In this document: positions 7,942-16,136 of the stretch, in pieces
Layout: each line of letters opens with the position of its first letter
Numbering within the stretch: the first letter of the stretch is position 1
DNA from: a virus
Direction: 5' to 3' (one strand)
IMG/VR virus record: IMGVR_UViG_3300035156_000099
Location: 1-60,741 of that record
Length of the DNA stretch: 60,741 nt
Notes under the pieces: model-generated
What the model was told of the DNA's origin: nothing
What the model saw: the letters and a program-made list of their open reading frames with translations, nothing else
Database searches by the model: none
Position numbers and translations under genes: made by a program

Positions 7942-8873
7942 GCCGCACCCCCAGTCTCGACCACATATCGCTGAGGATCTTTCATGACCCGACTTAGGCC
8001 TTCTACAAAGCTATCGATTCCCCGCACCTTGTTGCGGAAGGTCCGAATCTCGTACAGCGCCCCGTCAACTTCGTAGCCTGCCCTTTTTAATTCAAACAGG
8101 ATGTTCTCGCAAAGTGACTGCTGATCATGACGAAGGTCACCCAATGCCACGTCAAGCCATGCGCTGTCCGAGTCCCGAACCGTCAGCATTCCAGTGCGTC
8201 TGGAAGCCAGAACCCCAATAGGGTAGTGGATGTTAAGACGCTGCAGCGTTGGCTCGGCATCCATAACTACCCTCGCGGTCGGTATGGAGGTATCCAGCGG
8301 CCGACACATCATGAATGCGCAAACTGCCGGATATTGACTGTCAGGGATGTCCTTGTAGGTGCCGACCTGAAAGCGATCTTTTATCCCGCGCCACACCGCC
8401 GAGTATTTTTTCCGATCCATTCCGGCAAGCTCGGCGACGCGGTTTTGGATGTGCCGTTGGTGTGCAGGCGAAAGAGGTTCGGGTTTGTGCTCGATGGCAA
8501 GAACAGGCGTCTTCCCGAAGTAGCTGTCCTCCAGCCTTTCGAACACTTCCCATGCCTGCTCCGTGTCAAGCATCTTGGCGTGACGGGCAGCGCCGCGCTC
8601 AGTCCACAGGATGATTTGGCGGGTGTTTTTTGGTATTTCAACTACATGTCTTTGAGACGTGTAGTCCTTAAGAGCCTTTAATTCCGCGCCTTCCAGCTTG
8701 AAGTAGTGCTTTCCGTCAATGAAGCGATCCCGGTTTCGGCTCAGGTTTTTCGTGATGTAAGCGTCTTCTGTACCGTACAGTTTTGCCAGCAAAGCGGTCG
8801 TCACAACGGGGCGACCGGCGTGCGTGATTGCCGGAAGGTTGTCAGGGGTCACAGCTGTGTTAGTATTTTGCAT
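7938..8873 (-). CDS. ant: Ant-like antirepressor (ORF6N + ORF11CD3 domains)
   Basis: Antirepressors of this class bind and inactivate prophage repressors. The N-terminal domain (PVVTTALLAKLYGTEDAYITKN to WEVFERLEDSYF, about residues 20-120) is ORF6N. The region LSPAHQRHIQNRVAELAGMDRKKYSAVWRGIKDRF matches the ORF11CD3/P22AR C-terminal type. The start at ATG 8873 has an AGGAAT site 8 nt upstream. A second in-frame start at ATG 8981, inside arc, has an even stronger GAGGAGGG site and would add 36 residues, so two forms may exist. The arc-ant order copies P22 immI. Confidence 0.82.
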   Translation of the reverse strand: MQNTNTAVTPDNLPAITHAGRPVVTTALLAKLYGTEDAYITKNLSRNRDRFIDGKHYFKLEGAELKALKDYTSQRHVVEIPKNTRQIILWTERGAARHAKMLDTEQAWEVFERLEDSYFGKTPVLAIEHKPEPLSPAHQRHIQNRVAELAGMDRKKYSAVWRGIKDRFQVGTYKDIPDSQYPAVCAFMMCRPLDTSIPTARVVMDAEPTLQRLNIHYPIGVLASRRTGMLTVRDSDSAWLDVALGDLRHDQQSLCENILFELKRAGYEVDGALYEIRTFRNKVRGIDSFVEGLSRVMKDPQRYVVETGGAA

Positions 8874-8907
8874 GACGTTTGATTCCTGTGAAGTTTCTAC
8901 GTTGCCC

Positions 8908-8937
8908 GAAGCCTCAGTGTTCCCGCACTGGGGCTTC
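8908..8937 (+). terminator. Hairpin between arc and ant; candidate terminator of an antisense RNA
   Basis: Twelve-bp arms (8908-8919, 8926-8937; GAAGCCTCAGTG / CACTGGGGCTTC) with a 6-nt loop. In plus-strand RNA all 12 pairs form (one U-G); in minus-strand RNA one pair becomes A-C. It is followed on the plus side by TTCATTTTC. P22 makes a short antisense RNA (sar) that ends in the same arc-ant gap. Function here is inferred. Confidence 0.45.
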
Positions 8938-8944
8938 TTCATTT

Positions 8945-9115
8945 TCAGGCTGATGCCTGACCTTCTCTCGACTTTCGCCATTTCAGACCCTCCTCAATCA
9001 GCAATCCAAGCTCTGCGTTCAAGCTGCGACGGTTCTTTCTTGCTTCATACTCGGCCTCGCCCTTAACAGCAGGCAGCAGGCTGAGCGGGTATCTTGCTTT
9101 GGCTGCGTCTTTCAT
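8945..9115 (-). CDS. arc: Arc-like ribbon-helix-helix repressor, 56 aa
   Basis: MKDAAKARYPLSLLPAVKGE... has the RHH pattern RYPLSL - helix - RKNRRSLNAELGLLIEEGL, matching P22 Arc (53 aa). The start was set at ATG 9115 because AAAGGAGG lies 5 nt upstream; two earlier ATGs at 9136 and 9133 precede that site and are less likely. It overlaps the long form of the downstream antirepressor. It should repress its own operon by binding the repeat-rich region 9131-9222. Confidence 0.85.
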   Translation of the reverse strand: MKDAAKARYPLSLLPAVKGEAEYEARKNRRSLNAELGLLIEEGLKWRKSREGQASA

Positions 9116-9130
9116 TTGAACCTCCTTTCC

Positions 9131-9222
9131 CATCACTTGACATCATTAGGCATCACTTCCTGATGTGCTGTCAACATCATTTCCCATCATCTGTTGCGAT
9201 AAATATATTTCGCAGACATCAT
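9131..9222. promoter_or_regulatory. Operator region between arc and the XRE-RHH repressor
   Basis: CATCAC/CATCAT half-sites begin at 9131, 9141 and 9151, exactly 10 bp apart, then TGATG in inverse orientation at 9161 and further CATCAT at 9175, 9185 and 9217. Ten-base phasing places them on one DNA face, as needed for cooperative RHH dimers. It lies between divergent repressor genes, the expected place for the two opposing promoters. Confidence 0.65.
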
Positions 9223-9249
9223 GCGCGGACAACTGAAATTGGAATCACC

Positions 9250-9687
9250 ATGCACCATCCGAAAGGCTTCCCATCCAGGCTCGCGCGCCTTAGGGCGAAT
9301 GCTGGAATGACTCAAAAGGATCTTGCAACAGCATCAGGCATCAGCGTTCCGCAGATTGGGCGCTACGAGACCGGGCTATCCATGCCTCGCATGACCGCCT
9401 TGGTGAAGCTTGCGCACGCACTAAATGTTCGGGTTGAGGATTTGCAGGGGTCAGAGTCCGAGCCTGAAGCTGTTTCAATGTTTATTGATGAGGGGGATGG
9501 CACCGTTGTGCCTATCGCCGTGAGCAAGCGCGTTGTTGATCACCTGCAGAGCGAGGCCGACACCCACCACGTCAGTCTTAATGCGATGTTCATCGCCACG
9601 CTTGATGTGGCGCGAGCCGCAATGGATGGTGAGAATTTACCCCTGAGCGAAGCGATACGGAATGCGGTGACATTTTTAGGCGAATAG
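9250..9687 (+). CDS. Repressor with XRE helix-turn-helix fused to an RHH-like domain
   Basis: 145 aa from ATG 9250 (GGAAT 5 nt upstream). Residues 8-65 are a standard XRE/Cro-CI helix-turn-helix (LARLRANAGMTQKDLATASG...IGRYETG). Residues about 86-120 (VPIAVSKRVVDHLQSEADTH, then HVSLNAMFIATL) follow the Arc/Mnt ribbon-helix-helix pattern, including the S-x-N motif. It lies divergent from arc, where P22 has mnt, so it is probably the secondary immunity repressor of ant. It is co-transcribed with the Rap1a-like gene 11 nt downstream, which implies expression in the lysogen. Confidence 0.8.
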   Translation: MHHPKGFPSRLARLRANAGMTQKDLATASGISVPQIGRYETGLSMPRMTALVKLAHALNVRVEDLQGSESEPEAVSMFIDEGDGTVVPIAVSKRVVDHLQSEADTHHVSLNAMFIATLDVARAAMDGENLPLSEAIRNAVTFLGE

Positions 9688-9698
9688 GATGGCTCTTG

Positions 9699-10031
9699 AT
9701 GAAATGGATTTACGCCGCAGCTCTTTTTCTTCTGGCTACGCAGCCAGCAAGTGCGGGCTTTATGGACGCCAAGGAGCTATCAGACCTATACGAATTGCAA
9801 GGCACTCCTGACAACAGAAGCCCTGTATACCCGAAGCTTTATGGGTACGTGATCGGCGTACATGATCTTGGCGAATCAATACTGTGGTGCGCTCCCGATG
9901 GCACGCGGGTAGCTCAGGTCTTGAAGGTGGTGCAGAACCATATTTCTGCCCATCCAGAGTCGTGGAACAATTCAGCCGCGGAGGAGATTTCAAAAGCCCT
10001 CAAGGCGGCTTGGCCCTGCCCTGCAAAATGA
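9699..10031 (+). CDS. Rap1a/Tai-family-like periplasmic protein, 110 aa
   Basis: Begins with a signal peptide (MKWIYAAALFLLATQPASAG). The mature part has the Rap1a/Tai pattern: a tyrosine-rich YGYVIGVHD block, a WCAPDG block, VLKVVQNHISAHPESW, and a closing AWPC. Two cysteines could form the family's disulfide. Family members neutralise periplasmic type VI effectors in Serratia. Here it follows the repressor gene by 11 nt, so it is likely made by the lysogen and may protect the host or exclude other phages (inference). The start at ATG 9699 has AGGATGG upstream. Confidence 0.7.
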   Translation: MKWIYAAALFLLATQPASAGFMDAKELSDLYELQGTPDNRSPVYPKLYGYVIGVHDLGESILWCAPDGTRVAQVLKVVQNHISAHPESWNNSAAEEISKALKAAWPCPAK

Positions 10032-10096
10032 TCAATGCCCAGAACGAGCAAAGCCTTCGATGATCCAGACGAGGGCGGCGCCAGCCAGTCTGGCTT

Positions 10097-10540
10097 TCAC
10101 CCATCAAAGTTAAACCTGTCTTCTGGGTGCCACTCATGCTCAAGCGCCGAAAGTTTCGGCTCGTACTCATCAAGGAAGTGATCGAATAGCTGCTGGTTTA
10201 GAATCGCTGCGGAGGACGATTCGAAGGTCTCTCCGTAGCCCCATTCGCGAGGGTCGTGTTTACCCTTCACGCGGCGAAGAGCGCGCTGCTTTTGGCGTAC
10301 GTTTTCTACAAGGTAGGCCATAAATTGCTTGTGCGCGTAGAGGCTATACAGTTCTTGCATCCCTTCCGGCTTTCGGCTTAGAGCGCGAAATGAGCAGCCA
10401 GCATTCCTGCGCGCGTAGATGATTTCCTCGAAGGCACGCATGCGCGCCTCTGCCGCCACGCTATAGGATTGCCAGAGCGTCAGAAGAGCCTTATCTAATT
10501 CCTTCTGGGCTTTCCAGCTTCGATAGGTCTTAATAAGCAT
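10097..10540 (-). CDS. Hypothetical cytoplasmic protein, 147 aa
   Basis: MLIKTYRSWKAQKELDKALL... is a charged, mostly helical protein rich in Arg/Glu/Tyr, with no membrane segment and no recognised family. Its ATG directly follows the stop of the small membrane-protein gene upstream (TAAATG), so the two are made together. They sit between the secondary-immunity genes and the virion operon, a common place for accessory genes. Confidence 0.65.
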   Translation of the reverse strand: MLIKTYRSWKAQKELDKALLTLWQSYSVAAEARMRAFEEIIYARRNAGCSFRALSRKPEGMQELYSLYAHKQFMAYLVENVRQKQRALRRVKGKHDPREWGYGETFESSSAAILNQQLFDHFLDEYEPKLSALEHEWHPEDRFNFDG

Positions 10541-10762
10541 TTATCGGTCCGCGCTCGCAAAGCCTTCGATCAGCCACACGCAGATAGCGCCTATTAAGTA
10601 GAGGACAATCACAGGAACCAAGCAAAGCTGGAGGAATTCCTTCCAAAATCGAGGGTCCCCCCATCCGGAAATTATCCCGAAGAGAAGCCATGCGATGGAC
10701 AGCACAAACCAAATACGTCGGAAGCCTTGCCGATAAGCGAACCTGATTCTGACCTTTTGCAT
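10541..10762 (-). CDS. Small two-TM membrane protein, 73 aa
   Basis: Two hydrophobic helices are clear (about 15-33, IWFVLSIAWLLFGIIS, and 44-66, LCLVPVIVLYLIGAICVWLI) joined by a short loop with GWGDPRFWKEF. The size and topology resemble small phage superinfection-exclusion membrane proteins, but no family was recognised. The start codon is at the edge of a hairpin (10761-10788). It is paired with the cytoplasmic protein gene 10097-10540. Confidence 0.65.
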   Translation of the reverse strand: MQKVRIRFAYRQGFRRIWFVLSIAWLLFGIISGWGDPRFWKEFLQLCLVPVIVLYLIGAICVWLIEGFASADR

Positions 10763-10788
10763 GGTGCCCCCATTGCGTGAGGCACCAT
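10761..10788 (-). promoter_or_regulatory. Hairpin at the translation start of the two-TM protein
   Basis: ATGGTGCC (minus strand) pairs with GGCACCAT over 8 bp. The second arm contains the first two bases of the start codon, and a G-run upstream of it is in the loop. No U-tract follows, so translational control is likelier than termination. Confidence 0.4.
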
Positions 10789-10796
10789 AATAGTGG

Positions 10797-13220
10797 TTAT
10801 GGATTAACGACGGTAGCGGGCAATTCGACTGGAGCCTGCTTCTGTGCGGGCTCGGTCAAATATACCAAGGGGCCAACTGTAGCGATCCTGGCCCGTGCCG
10901 AGCTATCTAGAGCCTGCTCCCACTTGCGATAGGCCTGGGTGCGAACAAGCTGCTTTTCGCGCGCCAGCACATTGGCCTTGAGCTGGCCGCCCGAAGCAGC
11001 ATAGGACTTGAGCATATTTCCGAGCTGCGGTGATGCGAGCAGATCCGCTGCCTTCTGATGAATTGGAATGGCGTTTTTCTTCATCCCGGCCACTACCGCT
11101 ATGGTTGCCCCGAGCCCTGGAAAACCTGCGGCCGTGCCGAGTCCTTCAGCAACCAGCGCAGGTTTTGCAATACCCCAAATCCGACTGATGGTACCGCCCT
11201 CGCCTAGGTAATCATCAAGAGAGCCGATAGAGACGCCAGTTCTACGCGTCTGCTTGGATGCTTCGCTGATCCCCTTAGCCACCTCGGCAATATCGTCTAG
11301 GCGCTTAACTGCATCTTCAGGCAGATACTTAAACAAGCGGTCGCGCGCGGCGCCTTGTCGGGATATATCGCCGTACCACTTTGAAAATCCAGTCGCTGAA
11401 AGCTCTCGTTGCCCTGTGCCGGCTGTGAATGCATCGTTCAAGGCCGTGACAACCGCCGAGGCCCGCGACTCTTCGGGAATGTGTTTGATGATGGTGTCGA
11501 AGTTCTTGAAGTTACCCTTGCTGAGTTGCTTAACCGATGCGCCAAAGCTGCTCGCAATAGATCCAGACAAATCGGTTCCAAGTACAGACTGCAGGCTGTC
11601 CTCTAGCGTTTTTCGTTGCGAGACGACGGACTTGGCACCCTTGTAAATAGCACCTAGCTCAGGGCTTACGGAGTTGACTAGCGCCTCCTGATCCCTAGTC
11701 AGGGTGCCGTACAGCGCATCAAGCTGTCCTTGCTGCATATCCTTGAATGGCCCACTGCGGCTGTAGCCCTGCCCGACCTGTTTTCTCACCAGATCGAGCG
11801 CCGCCCATGTCGGGTTGGTAGTGACTGTTTGAATGGTGCCAGGAATCAGCGGGTTTGGCTCGGTGCGAACCTTTGGCGAAAGAATACTCAGCGCTTTGCG
11901 CTCATCCGCATTCAGCAGCGGCGCGCCGCCAAGGTCCGCAATTTTGCCTTGAATGTAGCCAATGGTGTTGTCTGCAGGAGCCTGCGTGGCGCGGGGTATC
12001 TGCTTTCCAATGTAGCTGTAAAGGTCGTCCGCCTGGCCCTTCAAGGCATCAATTGTCTGGGTAGCGCTGGTCTTGAAGGCATCGCTATAGCCGGCCTTGT
12101 CAGTGCTTCCCCCAAACTGGGCGATGAAATCGTCAGCCTTTTGTGAAAGTTCGCCCAAGTTTTTTGCACGCTGTGCGGCAATGTCATTGCCGGGCAGAGC
12201 CGCAAGCGCGCCTTCGATATCGCGGAACGTTTGGTTTCCTGATATCTCAGCCGGGGTAAGCCCATTGATGCCAAGGCGCTGAGCAGCATCAATAGTTTTC
12301 TGCTGAGGCTGGATTGTTGCCGCGAGATCAGCCAAGGTCTGGTCAGTCGCTTTACCAGTCGCCAGGGATGCGTCAACAACCGACTTGGCTGTGCCCCGCA
12401 AGTCCGCGGCGGCAACATCGTCAGCTAGTGGTGCCGCATCGGGCGCAGCTTTCTGTGCAGTACCAGCAGCATCTACCGTAAAGTCGCTGGGGGTTGGTGA
12501 GGGCTCTGGACCATCAATAGCGCGCTGCGCACCCTCAGACGGAAGAAGCCTGCTTGGAACGACCTTTCTAGCCGCCCCCGAAAGCGCGGAGATTGCGGCA
12601 GGCGCAGCGCCACCAATAACGCCCCCTATCAATGCGCCTTCACCGGCGCCGGGAAGTCGGTCAACGACATCGCCTTCGGCGGACCCAAACCCATATGCGC
12701 CGCCCTGTGCAGCACCTATCGCAGCGCTCTTGGCAGATGTAGCAGCAAGGGAAGTCTTAGCTCCAGCACCGAGGAGAGAAGCGCCGCCGCTAAACAACGC
12801 GGGAGCAACAGCACCGACCACTCCACCAATTCCTGCCGCTATTGGGTTCTGCTCCTGACCGGTCTTGAGCTGAGCGCGCTGATTGGCTACGTTTTCATCG
12901 TAACGCTGGCTCCATGTATCTGCCGAAGAGCCATTCTCAGGTATTGAGATTAATGGCTGAACGGCAGCATCAAGCCCGGCGATGATTTCATCCTGCAGGC
13001 CGAGTGTAATGCCATCACCAACGCCACGAATTGCAGCAGTGCCTGCCCCTACGCTGCCCTTGGTGTCGCTGAACACCCCCGTGCCAGCAGGCTGGGCGGC
13101 CGGATCTGTAGCGATCGGTTTCGCTTTCACCGCTGATATTGAGTCCCAGTCTTCAGCGGGTGCTTTGGCCTGGGCCTGCGGCAGAGGTTTAACGGCTGAA
13201 ATTGAATCCCAATCGTCCAT
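10797..13220 (-). CDS. Large ejection-type virion protein, 807 aa
   Basis: The N-terminus holds a direct duplication (DDWDSISAVKPLP and EDWDSISAVKAKP). Then come Gly/Ala-rich amphipathic segments (about 115-210, GIGGVVGAVAPALFSGGASL, GEGALIGGVIGGAAPAAI). These resemble podovirus proteins injected into the envelope with the DNA. The rest is largely helical. The start overlaps the upstream stop (TAATG). There is no tape measure gene in the prophage, which supports a podovirus with ejection proteins. Confidence 0.75.
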   Translation of the reverse strand: MDDWDSISAVKPLPQAQAKAPAEDWDSISAVKAKPIATDPAAQPAGTGVFSDTKGSVGAGTAAIRGVGDGITLGLQDEIIAGLDAAVQPLISIPENGSSADTWSQRYDENVANQRAQLKTGQEQNPIAAGIGGVVGAVAPALFSGGASLLGAGAKTSLAATSAKSAAIGAAQGGAYGFGSAEGDVVDRLPGAGEGALIGGVIGGAAPAAISALSGAARKVVPSRLLPSEGAQRAIDGPEPSPTPSDFTVDAAGTAQKAAPDAAPLADDVAAADLRGTAKSVVDASLATGKATDQTLADLAATIQPQQKTIDAAQRLGINGLTPAEISGNQTFRDIEGALAALPGNDIAAQRAKNLGELSQKADDFIAQFGGSTDKAGYSDAFKTSATQTIDALKGQADDLYSYIGKQIPRATQAPADNTIGYIQGKIADLGGAPLLNADERKALSILSPKVRTEPNPLIPGTIQTVTTNPTWAALDLVRKQVGQGYSRSGPFKDMQQGQLDALYGTLTRDQEALVNSVSPELGAIYKGAKSVVSQRKTLEDSLQSVLGTDLSGSIASSFGASVKQLSKGNFKNFDTIIKHIPEESRASAVVTALNDAFTAGTGQRELSATGFSKWYGDISRQGAARDRLFKYLPEDAVKRLDDIAEVAKGISEASKQTRRTGVSIGSLDDYLGEGGTISRIWGIAKPALVAEGLGTAAGFPGLGATIAVVAGMKKNAIPIHQKAADLLASPQLGNMLKSYAASGGQLKANVLAREKQLVRTQAYRKWEQALDSSARARIATVGPLVYLTEPAQKQAPVELPATVVNP

Positions 13221-15040
13221 TAGTGTTTAACCCTCAGCACGCCGTTCGAGTCGGTGAATTCAGCGCCAGACGGAAGCGCCTGAGCTTCTGCAAAGCTGTA
13301 GCGTTTCGGCGCCGCGCTTTGTCCGGCCTTTTCCGCCGTACCGCTGTTAACCTGGCCCGCTATGCCGGATACGTTGCCTAGCCCGTCCTTGATCGCCTGA
13401 AGTGCTCTAGTCCGGGCCACTGCCTTTTGCTTAAGCACGTCGTCGCCATCTCCTGGTTGAGGCAAATATGTGCGGCCGTATTCGGCGATTTCAGGATCTG
13501 TCAGTGCGGCGCCTGAATCCTTCCGCAGGATGGCATTGATAAACTCGCGGCCAGACTGCTCAGCTTTCTGTCGCTCATTGGAAACGAGGGAGTTGACGAC
13601 CCCAGAGTTTCCAATTCCTGGCAAAGAGCGCAGAGTGGTGTCGATTCCAGCCCTGATTGCGCCACGCTCACCGGTAGCGGCATTCGTGAGTGCGGCGCCG
13701 TTAGATGCCAGCTCTGCATTCGCAGCATTACCTCGCTCGAAGTAGTTGAAGTCCTTCGACTGTCCCTCTGTAAGCTTTGGTCCAGCAGACGAATTTGCTT
13801 CGCTACGTAGCTTTGCGGCTTCCGCTTGGGACTTTTCGCCGGATGCCTGAGTCTCCGTGATCTTTGCCTGAGTAAGCTGTTTCGCCAGCGCTCCAGCGCC
13901 AGTCGGGTCGGCGAGGGTTTGATAGCGTTGCTTCTCTTCCGGAGTGGCATTCGGCGCAGTGGCGGCCGTGAACGCGTCTTCCAGACGATTCGCACGCTGT
14001 GTTTGAGCGTCCGCAGCTTGCCCGACCCGCAGGTTATTGAGGTTGCCCTGCGCGCTAGCCACTGCATCCCCGAGACCTTGCGTCGTATTGGCGCGCTCTT
14101 GGTCATCCTTCACTTCGCGCACAGTTACTGGTCGCGTTCCGTCATGCACGACGGTGAAATTCTTATCGCGTATTTGCGCAGCTTGTGCCGCCTTTAGTTG
14201 ATCCTGCGCCTTATATCCGTCTCTCAGGTCATTGGCGCGCTGGAATCGGGTTAGTGCTAGTTGTGAATCGCCCGGCGCGCCTACTGTTAGGCCGCCACCA
14301 ATTCCATCACCTAGATTCGATGCCGAGCCTAGCGCAGCAAACTGCGGCCCACTTGAGGGTGCCGAGGTGCGCCATGCGTCTGCCAAATTACCAGACACTG
14401 GCGTCTGACTGACCGGTGCTTGCCCTGCTGCGTTCGCCAGATCAGCGGGAGCGTTTGAGAACTCAGTAACCCCATTGGCCCCAACCCGGCCCGCGATTGC
14501 ATTGTTGCCCGTGCCGCTTCCGACTGCGCGATAAGCCGTATCAAGCGTTTGAGGGGCAGGTGCCACCGGAGCGCTGGCCGGTAATTCCGGCACAGGGTTG
14601 TAGTTAATCGAATTAGCCCCGGCAGTGACTGGATTAATGGGCTGCTGCACCCCGGGCGCAGAAACCGTCGTCGACTGCTTCAAGCCATCCGAAAGACTTG
14701 CCATCGTCTGGCTGTTCGTCGGGTAGCTAGGAGACGTCGCCGTGGGAGTTACGCCCACCGTTAGTGCAGACCCAAGCGAAGCAGGCTGCGGCGGCTGAGC
14801 AAGCTGAGCAGGGTTTTTGAAGATGTCCCCGAGATGCTGCGGATCAGGATTCATATCTGCGGGCATCGCCGTTGAGGCGGCAGCGCTAGCCCCTGCGGCC
14901 AGCCCGGCAACCTTGGGAAGCTGATCTGATGCGCGAGCAATAGGTCCGCCCGCCAAGGACTGAACGCCATTCTTTGCGGCGCGCTGGGCGTTGGTCATGT
15001 ACGCTTGCGACAGGTCGCCGATCAAGTCGCCGTATGCCAT
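13220..15040 (-). CDS. Internal/ejection virion protein, 606 aa
   Basis: MAYGDLIGDLSQAYMTNAQR... is low-complexity Ala/Pro/Gly for the first 260 residues. A coiled-coil middle (QRANDLRDGYKAQDQLKAAQ) follows, then a conserved-looking C-terminal part (TEGQSKDFNYFERGNAANAE...) typical of podovirus internal virion proteins. It is followed by overlapping translation of the 807-aa protein. Its own late element is 37 nt before the start. Role in genome delivery is inferred from neighbours and composition. Confidence 0.7.
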   Translation of the reverse strand: MAYGDLIGDLSQAYMTNAQRAAKNGVQSLAGGPIARASDQLPKVAGLAAGASAAASTAMPADMNPDPQHLGDIFKNPAQLAQPPQPASLGSALTVGVTPTATSPSYPTNSQTMASLSDGLKQSTTVSAPGVQQPINPVTAGANSINYNPVPELPASAPVAPAPQTLDTAYRAVGSGTGNNAIAGRVGANGVTEFSNAPADLANAAGQAPVSQTPVSGNLADAWRTSAPSSGPQFAALGSASNLGDGIGGGLTVGAPGDSQLALTRFQRANDLRDGYKAQDQLKAAQAAQIRDKNFTVVHDGTRPVTVREVKDDQERANTTQGLGDAVASAQGNLNNLRVGQAADAQTQRANRLEDAFTAATAPNATPEEKQRYQTLADPTGAGALAKQLTQAKITETQASGEKSQAEAAKLRSEANSSAGPKLTEGQSKDFNYFERGNAANAELASNGAALTNAATGERGAIRAGIDTTLRSLPGIGNSGVVNSLVSNERQKAEQSGREFINAILRKDSGAALTDPEIAEYGRTYLPQPGDGDDVLKQKAVARTRALQAIKDGLGNVSGIAGQVNSGTAEKAGQSAAPKRYSFAEAQALPSGAEFTDSNGVLRVKH

Positions 15041-15077
15041 TGGTATTGCTCCCGCTGGATTTCTGATGCCCCAACGC

Positions 15078-15101
15078 TATGTGACCAAAATCGGCAGTCA
15101 A
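15078..15101 (-). promoter_or_regulatory. Bipartite late element, copy 3
   Basis: TTGACT, 12 nt, CACATA on the minus strand, ending 37 nt before ATG 15040. The CCAGT part is GGT here, so only TTGAC and GGTCACATAGC are conserved. Confidence 0.6.
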
Positions 15102-15106
15102 CCGCG

Positions 15107-16135
15107 TTATGCGGTCTCGTAAGCCATCACGATGTCCTTCCAGAAACCGGTCGTCACCGGTGGAGTGCCGCCCGGTCCGAGTGTTGGCTGGACGCCGCAT
15201 GCTCGAGCGTCACCGAACCCCAGCCACTGGTTGTAACCGTTGGAGTTCTGCCATACCACTTGGCCGGTAGTGAGGTTCAGCGCGAGCAGCATTCCCCGCG
15301 CAGCGCCGGAGGTGAGCAGTGCAATCTCATCTGTCAGCAGACCCTCGACATAGACATAGCTCGTGTCCGCCGCATAATCAGCTACCGGATCCAGAGAAAC
15401 TTGCCTTGCCGAAGCGATTCCGAGCGTGGCAACCCCAATGGCGGTATCGCTGGTCTTGATGACAAAGCCCTGACCGTCACTGGTGAAACCGATCCCCGAC
15501 CTGAAATCTCCAGCCACTGCGCCGGAGGTTGGGCCTATCTGACCGATGAGGTCGCCGGTCGCGTAGTTCCACTGCCTCACGCCATAGGCGCTGTTCAACC
15601 ATGTGAGGGCGTATGCGCTCTGCGTGTCGGCTATCGCTGGACCCTGCTCGGCCGTATTGCCGATAGAGGCGCCAATCTGCCCGGTCCCAAGGTTGATGCG
15701 CACGTAACTCGTTGCCCCTGTATCGGGGATTCGTTGGAGTGCGATCGCCTTTTCAGGAACTTGCCCTGGGTAGATGCTCAGCGCCGCCGGCGCGGTATTG
15801 ATCGTGATTGCGGATGTGTAAGGCGCGGCGATCTTCAGATACTGCTGGTAGCCGCCGAGGTAGAACGTCCCGTTGCCATCGAAGCCATGGCCCGCCGCTG
15901 AAAAGCCGGAAGCTGCGATCTGAGTGGCTGCTCCGGTTTGCAGATCCCAGAACCACACATAGCCTTGCCCGTATGCGGTGACAGCGACCACAAGGCCGTC
16001 AAAGCTCATGTCAAAGTAGGCGCTTCCAGAAACCGTGCTCGGCAGCGATTTCGAGTAAAGCAGCGCGCCTGTCGCACCATCGAAAACGTTGATTACGTCG
16101 CCTGGATTGGCGAGGCTCGCGAATCGTTTTGCCAT
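15107..16135 (-). CDS. Beta-propeller-like virion protein, 342 aa
   Basis: Repeated short blocks such as INVFDGATGALLYSKSLP, VWFWDLQTGAATQIA, RINLGTGQIGASIGN, QWNYATGDLIGQIGP and LALNLTTGQVVWQNS have the (W/L)-D-x-x-TG-x-x spacing of WD40/PQQ-type propeller blades; at least five are visible. It sits among tail/ejection genes and is probably a virion surface or tail component. No enzymatic motif was seen. Confidence 0.65.
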   Translation of the reverse strand: MAKRFASLANPGDVINVFDGATGALLYSKSLPSTVSGSAYFDMSFDGLVVAVTAYGQGYVWFWDLQTGAATQIAASGFSAAGHGFDGNGTFYLGGYQQYLKIAAPYTSAITINTAPAALSIYPGQVPEKAIALQRIPDTGATSYVRINLGTGQIGASIGNTAEQGPAIADTQSAYALTWLNSAYGVRQWNYATGDLIGQIGPTSGAVAGDFRSGIGFTSDGQGFVIKTSDTAIGVATLGIASARQVSLDPVADYAADTSYVYVEGLLTDEIALLTSGAARGMLLALNLTTGQVVWQNSNGYNQWLGFGDARACGVQPTLGPGGTPPVTTGFWKDIVMAYETA

Positions 16136-16136
16136 G

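Noticed and set aside
9094-9249. Upstream extension of the XRE-RHH repressor frame
   Set aside because: It would cross the arc promoter/operator region; a good Shine-Dalgarno lies at ATG 9250.
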